Source of the DNA: Actinomycetota bacterium
GTDB taxonomy: Bacteria > Actinomycetota > Actinomycetes > Propionibacteriales > Propionibacteriaceae
DNA: 64,000 bases
Assembly (NCBI GenBank): GCA_020161015.1
Contig: JAIUOT010000060.1
Coordinates: forward strand, 38,782-102,781
Reading direction: 5' to 3'
Of this stretch, positions 55,617-64,000 are shown piece by piece. Numbering within the stretch: the stretch's first letter is position 1; each line of letters begins with the position of its first letter. The position numbers and the translations under genes were made by a program. The notes beneath the pieces are model-generated. The model was not told the origin of the DNA, made no database searches, and saw nothing but the letters and a program-made list of their open reading frames with translations.

Positions 55617-57014
55617 GTGCTCGCCACGCGGATGGACACCGCCGAACTCAGCCGGATGCTCGGCGGTTGGGCCGACCCGGCGGTACCCCTGCCCGAGGCT
55701 CTGGCGAGTTCACTGATCGAGCTGATCCACGCCGGCTTCATCCCTGCCGGCAGCGCGCTTCCGGCACAACGTGACTGCGCCCTGGCGCTCGGCGTCTCCC
55801 GCGCCACCGTCGTGGCCGCGTACGCGGTGCTGGAGGCGCGTGGCTACCTCGTCTCGACCCGAGGCTCCGGGAGCAGGGTCCGGTCCGGTTCCGCCAAGGC
55901 CGCCGCGCTGGTCGAAGGCCGGCTGTTCTCCTTCACCCGAACGGACGTGGACGTGATCGACCTCTCCACGGGTGCCCTTCCCGCCTCACCGGTGGTTCGG
56001 GAGACCCTGGCCGAGCCGCTGGACGAGGAGCTCCGTCCCTACCTCGACACCGACGGCTACTTCCCGGCCGGACTGCCGGTCCTCCGCCAGGCCATCGCCG
56101 AGCAGCTGAGCGGCGACGGGATCCCGACCCAGCCGCAGGAGATCCTGGTCACGTCGGGCTCCCAGCAGGCGACGTTCCTCTCGCTGCGGAGCGTGGTGGC
56201 CGCCGGAGACCTCACCCTGGTCGAGGACCCCAGCTATCGGGGCGGCCTCGAGGTACTGAAGACGCTCGGCGCCCGGATCGAAGGTGTCCGCACCACGCCC
56301 GAGGGCCTCGACCTGGCGCTGCTCGAGCGGGCGGCGGCCCGCAGGCCCACCGCGCTCTACTGCCAGACCAGCATCCACAATCCCACCGGCCAGACCATGC
56401 CCGCACGCGCCAGAGCCGAACTCGCCGGGCTCATCGCGGCGCACGGGATGCTCACCATCGAGGACTGCTGCTCCTACGACCTGACCCTGCACGGCCCTCC
56501 CGCGGCGACGCTCGCCGGGCTCGTGGACCCGGAACTGCTGATCAGCGTCGGCACCCTCTCGAAGCTCTTCTGGGGCGGCCTTCGAATCGGCTGGGTCCGC
56601 GCCTCGCAGAGCCGGATCAGGCAGCTGCTGGAACTCCGCAAGGTCGAGGACCTCGCCACCTCCGTGGTCGACCAGCTGCACGCGGTCCGGCTGCTGAAGC
56701 GGGCTGACCGGGCGCGGCACCAGCGCAGGGACATGCTCACCACCCACCTGAGCGCCACCGAGGAGGCGATCCGCGCGCACTTCCCCGACTGGACCTGGCG
56801 GGTGATCAAGGGCGGCTCAGGGCTGTGGATCGACACCCACGGTGACGCGCTGGCTCTCGCCGAGACCGCCAAGAGGGCCCGGGTGAAGCTCGCCCCCGGC
56901 CCGGGCTTCTCCGCCTACGACGGCCACCGGTCCATGCTTCGGCTTCCGGTCTGGCACGAGCCCGAGCTCCTCGAACGCGCGCTCCACCTCACGGCCACGG
57001 CGCTCAGGCACTGA
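55617..57014 (+). CDS. MocR/GabR-type GntR regulator with aminotransferase domain
   Basis: A 465-residue regulator. The N-terminal winged helix is ELIHAGFIPAGSALPAQRDC with ALGVSRATVVAAYAVLEARG (about 35-75). A class I aminotransferase-like domain follows, with PLP lysine in VGTLSKLFWGGLRIGW (about 310), ALYCQTSIHNPTGQ and the Asp in EDCCSYDLTL. It senses an amine or PLP derivative. A CATACT -10 (55605-55610) lies just before the GTG at 55617, consistent with a leaderless message; an ATG five codons later is an alternative start. It probably controls the divergent Tm-1 operon. Confidence 0.87.
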   Translation: MLATRMDTAELSRMLGGWADPAVPLPEALASSLIELIHAGFIPAGSALPAQRDCALALGVSRATVVAAYAVLEARGYLVSTRGSGSRVRSGSAKAAALVEGRLFSFTRTDVDVIDLSTGALPASPVVRETLAEPLDEELRPYLDTDGYFPAGLPVLRQAIAEQLSGDGIPTQPQEILVTSGSQQATFLSLRSVVAAGDLTLVEDPSYRGGLEVLKTLGARIEGVRTTPEGLDLALLERAAARRPTALYCQTSIHNPTGQTMPARARAELAGLIAAHGMLTIEDCCSYDLTLHGPPAATLAGLVDPELLISVGTLSKLFWGGLRIGWVRASQSRIRQLLELRKVEDLATSVVDQLHAVRLLKRADRARHQRRDMLTTHLSATEEAIRAHFPDWTWRVIKGGSGLWIDTHGDALALAETAKRARVKLAPGPGFSAYDGHRSMLRLPVWHEPELLERALHLTATALRH

Positions 57015-57172
57015 CCGGGAGGGCTGTCGGGTTCGTCCTCCGCGGGGCACGTGAATCAAAGAGGGCGCCGGACGCGCCCACGGCGCCATCTGACCGCCAA
57101 CGGGGAGCGGGTTGTGATCAGACAAGGAGAATTCCGGAGACAAGCTGTCCAGGCGACGTGCCCCCGGCAACG

Positions 57173-57200
57173 TGGCGGAGGATACGAGATTCGAACTCGT
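57173..57200 (-). tRNA. 3' fragment of a tRNA-Ser-like gene (island attachment site)
   Basis: On the minus strand the sequence has a T-stem ACGAG/CTCGT around TTCGAAT, then an acceptor 3' strand ATCCTCC, a G and CCA. The matching 5' acceptor GGAGGAT, D-arm and anticodon arm are absent upstream. It is therefore a duplicated tRNA end, as left by a tRNA-targeting integrase, not a functional tRNA. The GGAGGAT-type acceptor fits tRNA-Ser. Confidence 0.7.
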
Positions 57201-57366
57201 GAGTACGGGGTCCGCGGCATCTGACTCGATTGAGGCGGTTTGCGGCTCGCTGACTAGGCATTTTAGTGCTCGATCGGGCCGATCCTTGAAGTCGCGAAGT
57301 GGGCTGAAGTAGGCTGTTTTCGGACTGCTAAGGGAACGCTAAGGGAACGGAATCCGGGAGGTCAAC
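57201..57366. other. Integrase upstream region with tandem 11-bp repeats
   Basis: With the flank 57015-57172, the gene-free stretch is 352 bp. Only the tRNA fragment and the tandem 11-mers GCTAAGGGAAC at 57327-57337 and 57338-57348 stand out. The 11-mers may be arm-type integrase sites. A GGGAGG ribosome site precedes the integrase GTG. Confidence 0.6.
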
Positions 57367-58674
57367 GTGCCACGGGGAGTGCCGAAGGACCCCGGCAAGA
57401 GGTGCCGAATGATCAAGGCCGACGGCTCTCGGTGCGGACTCACTGCAGCGAAGAGCAAGAAGGCGAACGGCTACTGCTACCAGCATATGGGGGAACAGAA
57501 GCGTCGGACCTGGGGAGCGATCAAGAAGCTCCGCAGCGGCTACCACGCCAGCTACGTCGGCCCCGACGATCAGCGCCACTACGCCCCGACCGTGTTCATG
57601 GCCAAGGTGGACGCCGAGGTGTGGCTCGCCAAGGAGCGGCGCCTCATCGACCTCGACGAGTGGACCTCCCCCTTGGCCCGGGAGGACGCCGCACGCGAAG
57701 CGGAGACGCGCGCCAGGGCGGCCGCGCTCACGCTGCGCGAGTATGCCGACCCGTGGGTTCAGAATCGCCACAACCGCAACGGGCAGCCGCTGAAGGCTCG
57801 ATCCCAGGCCGACTACCGGCGTCTGCTGAAGGCGAAGATCTATCCGACGTTCGGGGACACCGAACTCAAGGACATCACCAAGGAGGACGTCCTGGCCTGG
57901 TACCGCACCCTCGCCAAGACCCCCACCGAGCAAGCTTCGGCCTACGCCCTGATGCGGACGATCCTGACCACCGCCGTCGAGGACGAACGCATCCCGGCAA
58001 ACCCCTGCCGGATCAAGGGCGCCGGCAAGGCGCCGGTGAAGCACCGCGTCGAGATGGTCACCAGCGAGCAGCTCGCGCAACTGCACGAGGCGATGCCAGA
58101 GCGCTACCGACTTACTGTCCTGCTCGGTGTGTGGTGCACCCTTCGCATCGGCGAGATCCTCGAGCTTCGGCGCGGCGACGTCAGCATCACGCGCAGCAAG
58201 GCCGAGGACGGAACGCCGATCGCCATCGGGGTCCTCCACGTCCGGCGCTCCGTTCAGCACATCGAAGGCGAAGCGGTGATCGACACCCCCAAGACCGCCG
58301 CCGGCGCCCGCGAGGTACACGTCCCACCAGCCCTCATCCCCGACCTCGAGACGCATCTAGTCCTCTTCACCCAGCCAGGACGGATGGGACTCCTCTTCCC
58401 CTCCGGAACCGGCAACCCGCTCCACCACCGAACCTTCGGCAACTGGTGGAACAAAGCACGGATCGCCGCCGGCCGGCCCAACCTGCGCTTCCACGACCTC
58501 CGACACACCGGAGCCACCATGGCCGCTCAGTCCGGCGCCACGCTCAAGGAACTCATGGACCGACTCGGCCACACCACCCCGAAGGCGGCGCTGGTCTACC
58601 AACACACAGCCGCCGACCGCGACCAACTCATCGCGGAGCGACTCTCCGCGCGGATGTCGGAAACGGGCAGGTGA
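57367..58674 (+). CDS. Tyrosine site-specific integrase
   Basis: A 435-residue phage/island integrase. The N-terminal 45 residues hold a zinc-ribbon-like Cys/His pattern (CRMIKADGSRC, then GYCYQHM). A SAM-like core-binding domain (about 120-220) is followed by the catalytic domain with Arg in CTLRIGEILELRR, HDLRHTGATMA (His-x-x-Arg), LGHTT and the Tyr nucleophile in VYQHTA. It would recombine the tRNA-Ser end at 57173-57200 with its element copy. The GTG start follows GGGAGG. GC is lower than in genes to the left. Confidence 0.93.
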   Translation: MPRGVPKDPGKRCRMIKADGSRCGLTAAKSKKANGYCYQHMGEQKRRTWGAIKKLRSGYHASYVGPDDQRHYAPTVFMAKVDAEVWLAKERRLIDLDEWTSPLAREDAAREAETRARAAALTLREYADPWVQNRHNRNGQPLKARSQADYRRLLKAKIYPTFGDTELKDITKEDVLAWYRTLAKTPTEQASAYALMRTILTTAVEDERIPANPCRIKGAGKAPVKHRVEMVTSEQLAQLHEAMPERYRLTVLLGVWCTLRIGEILELRRGDVSITRSKAEDGTPIAIGVLHVRRSVQHIEGEAVIDTPKTAAGAREVHVPPALIPDLETHLVLFTQPGRMGLLFPSGTGNPLHHRTFGNWWNKARIAAGRPNLRFHDLRHTGATMAAQSGATLKELMDRLGHTTPKAALVYQHTAADRDQLIAERLSARMSETGR

Positions 58675-58796
58675 TGCGCACTGCTCCCGACAGAATCAGT
58701 TGGCGCCACCGCCCATGTACGAGTCTTCTAGTGCTCCGGTGAGCCTCGGCGCGTTCCTTCGACACCTGTGGAAGCCTCGGCCCGGAGGAGCGCAAC

Positions 58797-60392
58797 TTGA
58801 TCAAGAGAGTGACCATCCGGGGATATCGAATCTTCCGAGACTTGACTGTGACGCCAGACCCGGAAGTGAACATCATCGTCGGGGACAACGAGTCCGGAAA
58901 GTCAACACTGCTCGAGGCGGTCGCCCTCGGCCTCACCGCTCACGTCGACGGACGCTGGGCGGGTGAGGAACTCAACCCCTACTGGTTCAACCAAGAACTG
59001 GTCCGTGACTACTTCGCCGGCTACGCGAACGGCTGCACCGAACCGCCGCCAGAGATCGAGATCGAGTTGTATCTTGACTCGACCGCGTCGGAACTGCAGC
59101 GGATGCGGGGTGTGCATAACCGCCTGGGCGAGGACTGTCCTGGCGTGAAGTTCAGGATCTCCCTCGATCCCGACTACTCGGCTGAGTTCGACGACTACAT
59201 GAGTTCGCCCGGGCGGCCGGACATCCTCCCGACCGAGTACTTCTCGGTCAGTTGGCGCGACTTCGGCGACGCGCCGATGCAGCGTCAGGTGAAAGGGCTC
59301 GGCGTCTCATTCATCGATTCACGAACACTTCGCTCGAAGGCGGGTGTGGATTATCACACCCGACAGATCCTCAGTTCCTTCCTTGAGCCCAAACAGAGGG
59401 CGGCCATCTCGGTGGCGTACAGGATGTCACGCCACGACATGACGACAAGCGCCCTGACTGATCTGAACGAGAGAATCGCGACCGAGGGGGAGAGTCTCCA
59501 CGACAGACAGATCGGGCTGACCATGGACCAGTCGGCTCGAGCATCGTGGGAGTCTGACGTGATCCCCCAGGTTGGCGACACACCGTTCGCGATGGCGGGC
59601 CAAGGCCAGCAGGCGGCTATCAAAGTGGCGCTCGCAATGCGACGCAGTTCGACGGTGACCAGTTTCGTACTCATCGAGGAGCCCGAGACACACCTGTCCT
59701 ACTCGAGCCTTCAGAGATTGGTCGGACGCATCAAGAAGCTCGCGGGTGCCCAGCAGCTGTTCATCACCACTCACAGTTCCTTCGTCCTCAACCGCCTCGG
59801 CCTCGACAAGCTCCTCCTGCTTCGCGGCAATCAGATCTGTCGCATCACGGATCTCTCACAAGACACCGTGGGCTACTTCAAGCACCTGTCCGGCTACGAC
59901 AGCCTTCGACTCGTGCTCGCCAACCGTCTGGTGCTGGTTGAGGGCCCGTCAGACGAGATGGTGTTCAGGCGCGGATACTACGACGCTCGTCAGGTCTATC
60001 CGGAGGACGCAGGCATCGACGTAGTCTCGATGAACGGCCTGAGCTACCGGCGTGCGCTCGAACTCTGTGCTCTTCTCGACCGCGACGCTGTGGTGATCCG
60101 CGACAACGACAACATCGCGCCAGCGGAACTCGTGGACGACGTATCCGACCTCCTGAGCGAACAACGCCACCTGATCGCGGGCGATCCTGCCGCCGGGACG
60201 ACCCTCGAGCCACAATTGATCCGAGCTAACGGAGTCGCCGCCATGAGCAAAATCCTGAGCCTTCGCGCCCAGGACGACCCAATGACATGGATGCACAACC
60301 ACAAGTCCGAGGGCGCGTTGCGTGTCCTCATGACTGGTGAAGACGTGAAGATGCCTCAGTACCTGTCGGACGCCATCGCGCTTCTCTCATGA
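58797..60392 (+). CDS. OLD-family ATP-dependent nuclease (Gabija GajA-like)
   Basis: A 531-residue protein with an ABC-like ATPase followed by a TOPRIM nuclease domain. Walker A is VGDNESGKSTLLEAV (about 38). The signature-like QGQQAAIKVALAM lies near 265, Walker B is FVLIEEPETHLSY (about 292), and the switch is FITTHSSFVLN. The TOPRIM part shows LVEGPSDEMVFRRG (about 380) and an acidic pair in VVIRDNDN (about 435). Class 2 OLD proteins next to a UvrD-like helicase form the Gabija antiphage system. The TTG start is supported by GGAGGAG six bases upstream. It overlaps the helicase gene by ATGA. Confidence 0.85.
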   Translation: MIKRVTIRGYRIFRDLTVTPDPEVNIIVGDNESGKSTLLEAVALGLTAHVDGRWAGEELNPYWFNQELVRDYFAGYANGCTEPPPEIEIELYLDSTASELQRMRGVHNRLGEDCPGVKFRISLDPDYSAEFDDYMSSPGRPDILPTEYFSVSWRDFGDAPMQRQVKGLGVSFIDSRTLRSKAGVDYHTRQILSSFLEPKQRAAISVAYRMSRHDMTTSALTDLNERIATEGESLHDRQIGLTMDQSARASWESDVIPQVGDTPFAMAGQGQQAAIKVALAMRRSSTVTSFVLIEEPETHLSYSSLQRLVGRIKKLAGAQQLFITTHSSFVLNRLGLDKLLLLRGNQICRITDLSQDTVGYFKHLSGYDSLRLVLANRLVLVEGPSDEMVFRRGYYDARQVYPEDAGIDVVSMNGLSYRRALELCALLDRDAVVIRDNDNIAPAELVDDVSDLLSEQRHLIAGDPAAGTTLEPQLIRANGVAAMSKILSLRAQDDPMTWMHNHKSEGALRVLMTGEDVKMPQYLSDAIALLS

Positions 60393-61459
60393 GCACTGTC
60401 GTCCTCGCCGTGGCAGGTGGTCACAAGACCCAGTCGATCGTCGACGCTTGTCAGAGTGATGAGTCAAAGAAGGTCCTCGTGGTCGGCTACACGATCTCGA
60501 GCCAGGAAGAGCTTGCACGACGCATCCATCAGGGCCGGGTTCGCACGCACGCCGAGGTCACCGGCTGGTTCTCCTTTCTCATGCAGCACCTGATCCGCCC
60601 ATACCTTCCCCTGCTGTACCCAGGGACTCACCTCACCGGACTCAACTTCGACGGCGATCCAGGAAGGTACGCAACGGGTCTGGCACGGTTCATGGACCAC
60701 GACGGCCGTGCATACAAACTCCACATCGCGAAGCTCGCCTACGAAGTCATGAAGGCCAGCCAGGGTGCGGCAATGGATCGGCTCGGTCGAATCTACGAAG
60801 AGATCTTCATTGACGAGGTTCAGGATCTCGGCGGCTGGGACCTAGAGATCATCGAAGCACTTCTGACGTCACCTATTCAGGTCACCATGGTGGGTGATCT
60901 GCGCCAAGCGCTCCTTGACACCGAAGCTCGCGACCCCAAGAACAGCGGGTTTCGAGGAGAGAAGCTCATCAACTGGTTCCTTGCCATGGAGAACAAGAAC
61001 CTGCTGAAGATCGAGCATCGGCCAACGACCTACCGCTGCAACCAGGCCATCGCGAAGTTCTCCGACACGATCTTCGAGCCGACGCTCGGCTACCAAGCGA
61101 CCCAGTCCGCCTCGCCGGAGTCACACTCTCACTCGGGCATCTTCACGGTCTCAGAGGAGCTGGCGGCCCAATATCAGGCGACCTTCAATGCTCTCTGCTT
61201 ACGGCACAGCGTGAGTTCGGGCCGAGCTCTGCAACTCCCGTTTCTGAACTTCGGCGTAGCGAAGGGCAAGACTGCACCGCATGTGCTCATTTATCCGACG
61301 CAGACGATCAGGACGTTTCTAGCAACACGGACGCCGCTCGACGGACGCGCGGCATGCGGGCTCTACATCGCAGTCACGCGTGCCCAACATAGCGTGGCGT
61401 TTGTCACCAACCAGCCGGTCCAAGGCCTGACGGACTGGCATGATGACGTCCGCGAGTAG
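60389..61459 (+). CDS. Short UvrD-like SF1 helicase (Gabija GajB-like)
   Basis: A 356-residue superfamily 1A protein, shorter than typical GajB (about 490) or UvrD (about 700). Motif II FIDEVQDLGGWDLEII, motif III VTMVGDLRQALL, motif IV TYRCNQAIAKFSD, motif V FGVAKGKTAPHVLIYP and motif VI LYIAVTRAQHSVAFV are clear. Walker A is compressed to AGGHKTQSI, two residues shorter than the usual AGxGxGKT. ATP hydrolysis may therefore be altered. Overlap with the OLD gene means the two are co-translated and likely act together in defence. Confidence 0.82.
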   Translation: MSTVVLAVAGGHKTQSIVDACQSDESKKVLVVGYTISSQEELARRIHQGRVRTHAEVTGWFSFLMQHLIRPYLPLLYPGTHLTGLNFDGDPGRYATGLARFMDHDGRAYKLHIAKLAYEVMKASQGAAMDRLGRIYEEIFIDEVQDLGGWDLEIIEALLTSPIQVTMVGDLRQALLDTEARDPKNSGFRGEKLINWFLAMENKNLLKIEHRPTTYRCNQAIAKFSDTIFEPTLGYQATQSASPESHSHSGIFTVSEELAAQYQATFNALCLRHSVSSGRALQLPFLNFGVAKGKTAPHVLIYPTQTIRTFLATRTPLDGRAACGLYIAVTRAQHSVAFVTNQPVQGLTDWHDDVRE

Positions 61460-61517
61460 GTCCGCACAGTGCGAGGATCATGGCTCCTGCGGGCCCGAGG
61501 CGCTCCCCTATCGTCCG

Positions 61518-62834
61518 CTACAGCCCCGAGACAATCTGTGCGTGCTTGCCGGGTGCCTCGACCATCGCCCCTGCATGCACGTCATCAAGCTCAACGACAA
61601 GCAACGGGTCGGCATGCGCAAGGTCAACTGCGGCCGTCGCCGGGTTGCGGACGACCGGGTAGTTCTCGGTGAGGTAGTCATTCAAGGCACGTGAATCGGT
61701 CATGCCCATGCGTCGGAGGAGGCTCACGATGTCGCGCCCCGCCAGAAAGACCACGGGGTGCTCGTCCGCGCGGACCTCTTTGTACGCCTGGCTGGCGACG
61801 AACGCCGTCGTCACGAAGACCCCGAACTGTCGATGCTTGATACGCGAGATCAGGCGACTCACAGACTTGACTCCGACGCCACCGCCATCCGGGTCGTAGC
61901 ACTTGGCCTCGAGTGCGAACTCGAGCCGGACGGGATCTTCCTCGGGCCCGATGCGGTATTCGCCGACGGCGTCGCGTCCACCGTCCCGGCTCGGACGAGT
62001 GACCTCGATCGACGACACGTGCGGGTCGGACTGCACCCACATCTCGGCGGCGAAGTTCTCGAACTGCACGGGGTCCGATGAGAAGTGCCGGTGCACCGCG
62101 CGCACCATCCACATGTCCTCTGGCTTGGGAAGCTGGTCCTCCTTCGTGCGGACGGAGGTGTTTCGCGGCGCTTCGAGCGCTCGATAGATCCGGCCTTTCA
62201 CCCAGGATCGCCACTCCGGAGGACAGGCAGGGCCCAGCGACCTGCCGGCCAAGATCTCGTCGATCCAGGCTCGCGTGACGCACGGCGTCTTCAGGACAGT
62301 GAAGTGCGATCGGTAGTTCTGGAACCGGAGTGCGCGTGACGTGCGCCAGACAGCCACGAGTTCCTCGTCGCTGGTCAGGCGCGGCGAGCCGGGCGCGAGG
62401 AGCCCCCGAAACCTGACATCACGGCCCGAGACTCGTTCGAAAAGCAGCACTGGTGGAACCGAGTTGCGCTCCAGCGCACCGCTTCTCGACGCAGCAAAGA
62501 TCTGGCGAAGCAGCTCATTCCCACCGCGAGGAGTGTCATGGAGCTCCTTGCCAGGCTCGCGATTGTCACCGTAGTAGGTGAAGTCCCCCGTTGTCGGCTC
62601 GATGTGATCCGGCCAGTCGACCTCCGCTCCCGAGGTGTACAGCACGACCAGCCGCACCGTGCCCTTGTTGACGCTGCCGTTGAACCTGAAGCCGCCCTGG
62701 TTGCCGACAGGGACGAGCTTCGCGATCGCATCGTCACCCGCATGGCCCAGCTTGCCACCCTGGTACACGCGATCCAGCACCAAGTCAGCGCTAGCCAACT
62801 CGCCGAACCGGACGGTCTCTTGGGGCACAGGCAC
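61518..62834 (-). CDS. AspBHI-like modification-dependent restriction endonuclease
   Basis: A 438-residue nuclease. The N-terminal part matches the AspBHI group of 5-methylcytosine-dependent enzymes: ADLVLDRVYQGGKLGHAGDD, VPVGNQGGFRFNGS, GDFTYYGDNREPG and LHDTPRGGNELL. The C-terminal Mrr-like PD-(D/E)XK domain keeps SRDGGRDAVGEY (about 280), FALEAKC (about 305) and a downstream helix with RQFGVFVTTA. It would cut DNA carrying modified cytosines, such as modified phage DNA. No methyltransferase is adjacent, as expected for this type. GTG at 62834 or 62828 could be the start. It is downstream of and co-directional with the DUF4420-like gene. Confidence 0.83.
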   Translation of the reverse strand: MPVPQETVRFGELASADLVLDRVYQGGKLGHAGDDAIAKLVPVGNQGGFRFNGSVNKGTVRLVVLYTSGAEVDWPDHIEPTTGDFTYYGDNREPGKELHDTPRGGNELLRQIFAASRSGALERNSVPPVLLFERVSGRDVRFRGLLAPGSPRLTSDEELVAVWRTSRALRFQNYRSHFTVLKTPCVTRAWIDEILAGRSLGPACPPEWRSWVKGRIYRALEAPRNTSVRTKEDQLPKPEDMWMVRAVHRHFSSDPVQFENFAAEMWVQSDPHVSSIEVTRPSRDGGRDAVGEYRIGPEEDPVRLEFALEAKCYDPDGGGVGVKSVSRLISRIKHRQFGVFVTTAFVASQAYKEVRADEHPVVFLAGRDIVSLLRRMGMTDSRALNDYLTENYPVVRNPATAAVDLAHADPLLVVELDDVHAGAMVEAPGKHAQIVSGL

Positions 62835-62878
62835 ATCCTGCCAGGCGTTGCGCTGGCATATCCGGAAACCTGATTCGG

Positions 62879-63895
62879 CTAGCTACCCAGGATGAACCGC
62901 GCGACCTGGTTCGGCTGCTGCACTGGGTTGCCGGCACTAACTGCCAGGGGCAGATCAATGCGGAACCTAACGGAGCCGACATCCACGTGGTGGTGACTGG
63001 CTATGTCATCGCGACGAAGAACCTCTATCGCCGGGTCGCGCATGTCGTAGCCACGGAAGAACTTCGTGACGTAGGGGAGAGCAAACATCGGATCGTCGGA
63101 CATTGAGCGGTGGTCGTAACCGAGGCCAGACCAAGATCCGTACTCAGAGACGTGGGCCAGGAAGGTGGCCGCGAGGTCGGGACGGCCGGCATCTTTGAGC
63201 CTGGAACTGATGCGCTCGACGAGTTGAGGGATGGTGAATGAGTCGTCCCCGAACTCTGCAGGCCGCAGCCCGATGCTCACGAGGATCAGGCCAGTCTCAG
63301 CGACGCCACCGTCCTCGCCGTCGTCGAGCTCCACCTGATGCACTCCCTGCATCATGTGTGAGGACGTGTCCCTGCGGGTTGTCTTCACCTCTACGCCAAC
63401 CGCGTTGATCGAGAAGTCCCGCGAGGAACGCTGCCAGCCGTCCCAGGAGTTCACGATCTCGTCCACGCGGTCAGGGTCGGTTCGGCACAAGGCATCGAGC
63501 AGCAACAACTCCCCTGCCAGACCAAGGACTGCGTCACTGGACATCTGCAGTTGCTCGATCGACAACTCGATGATCGGTTCCGTTCTGGTGACGGCACGAG
63601 CCAAGTCGGCATCAGCTCCATTGCGAAGCAACTCAGTGCAGATGAACGCGACTACCTGGTCGTAGTGGCTGAGTGCGGGTAGCCGTAACCGGTTCGCGTC
63701 GAGCGGATCACCCCCACTGCGATGCCAGGTGTGGAACTCGATCGCATCTCTGACTGCAGCAATCGCCGGCGTGAGTTCGGGCCCGCTGAGGAACACCTCC
63801 AGTCGACCCTCATGATCCCGCGACACACCCACGACGTCAGCGTCTGTCAACCACTTGATGGCTCTTCGGATCTGCGGTGGGGGTGAGTGGGACAC
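62879..63895 (-). CDS. PD-(D/E)XK motif protein (DUF4420-like)
   Basis: A 338-residue protein resembling DUF4420 proteins, annotated as PD-(D/E)XK motif proteins and usually found in restriction or defence clusters with Z1-domain, AIPR and GHKL ATPase genes. Catalytic-looking residues are in GLAGELLLLDALC (Glu, about 130), RSSRDFSINAVGVEVKTTRR (Asp and Glu-x-Lys, about 165-180). The GTG at 63895 is preceded by no clear ribosome site, and the frame upstream runs about 20 codons to a stop, so the N-terminus is uncertain. The partner genes expected upstream are outside the window. Confidence 0.7.
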   Translation of the reverse strand: MSHSPPPQIRRAIKWLTDADVVGVSRDHEGRLEVFLSGPELTPAIAAVRDAIEFHTWHRSGGDPLDANRLRLPALSHYDQVVAFICTELLRNGADADLARAVTRTEPIIELSIEQLQMSSDAVLGLAGELLLLDALCRTDPDRVDEIVNSWDGWQRSSRDFSINAVGVEVKTTRRDTSSHMMQGVHQVELDDGEDGGVAETGLILVSIGLRPAEFGDDSFTIPQLVERISSRLKDAGRPDLAATFLAHVSEYGSWSGLGYDHRSMSDDPMFALPYVTKFFRGYDMRDPAIEVLRRDDIASHHHVDVGSVRFRIDLPLAVSAGNPVQQPNQVARFILGS

Positions 63896-64000
63896 GCCGG
63901 TGAGGGCACGGTCGGTGAGGTAGGGGGTCGAGGCCCTCAGGATCAGGAGTTACCACACTTCTGCATCAAGGACCTCGACCTGTGTCTGAGCCTACGGGCT
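63896..64000. other. Window edge, no gene identified
   Basis: 105 bp with no convincing reading frame start on either strand. The frame of the DUF4420-like gene continues upstream to a TAA near 63960 without an ATG, GTG or TTG start. Confidence 0.4.

Noticed and set aside
57173..57260. Complete tRNA-Ser gene
   Set aside because: Only the T-arm, 3' acceptor strand and CCA are present; no 5' acceptor strand or anticodon arm can be folded upstream.
63896..64000. Insertion sequence end at the right edge
   Set aside because: The sequence looks different from the adjacent gene, but no inverted repeat or transposase motif can be shown in 105 bp.

Overview
The window is high-GC DNA (roughly 70% or more by eye for most of its length) with many GTG starts, ATGA/GTGA overlaps between genes and several promoters placed so close to start codons that the messages look leaderless. 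This points to an actinobacterium. An apparent PPi-type phosphoenolpyruvate carboxykinase, two pyruvate:ferredoxin oxidoreductases and a fused Nfn-type transhydrogenase suggest an anaerobic or facultative fermenter, most likely of the Propionibacteriaceae. The family assignment is an inference.

Region 1 (1-24 kb) is central carbon and electron metabolism. A partial FAD ferredoxin/rubredoxin reductase is divergent from a LysR-type ligand-binding protein that lacks a DNA-binding domain. A minus-strand operon (9746 to 1802) then encodes a PPi-PEPCK-like protein, a 1186-residue NifJ and a dihydroorotate-dehydrogenase-like flavoprotein, all joined by 4-nt overlaps. Small membrane and secreted proteins, a YhdH/AcuI-type reductase and a Crp/Fnr regulator follow. 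After a 750-bp hairpin-rich gap come an MFS protein, a second and very large (1658-residue) NifJ, and, overlapping it by GTGA, a single polypeptide joining NfnB-like (GltD) and NfnA-like (PyrK) modules. Together these could move electrons from pyruvate to ferredoxin to NADPH, and interconvert pyruvate, PEP and oxaloacetate.

Region 2 (24-37 kb) has a zinc alcohol dehydrogenase, a repeat-based terminator, a UvrA-like ABC protein, a phospholipase-D-like lipoprotein, a DUF2200 protein, an L,D-transpeptidase and a complete five-gene peptide/opine-type ABC importer (31016-37084).

Region 3 (37-50 kb) holds a cysteine-synthase-like enzyme and a sugar catabolic locus: AGE-family isomerase/epimerase, FGGY kinase, SIS isomerase, and a ribose-type ABC importer, divergent from a SorC regulator and a ribulose-phosphate-3-epimerase-like protein. 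Next come an ACC deaminase with a divergent GntR regulator, and a stretch of decayed sugar genes (a PfkB-kinase fragment and a class II aldolase fragment).

Region 4 (50-57 kb) has a quinone-reductase-like enzyme controlled by a TetR protein with three operator-like repeats. It also holds a four-gene operon (Tm-1-like ATP-binding protein, PEP-hydrolase-family TIM barrel, DUF1097 membrane protein, SRPBCC protein) divergent from a MocR regulator. The first two proteins are the bacterial counterparts of the two halves of plant Tm-1.

Region 5 (57.2 kb to the end) is a genomic island of visibly lower GC. It starts at a duplicated 3' end of a tRNA-Ser-like gene next to a tyrosine integrase. It carries an OLD-family nuclease with a short UvrD-like helicase (Gabija-like), an AspBHI-like modification-dependent restriction enzyme and a PD-(D/E)XK protein of the DUF4420 type. 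It reads as a defence island and continues past the window.
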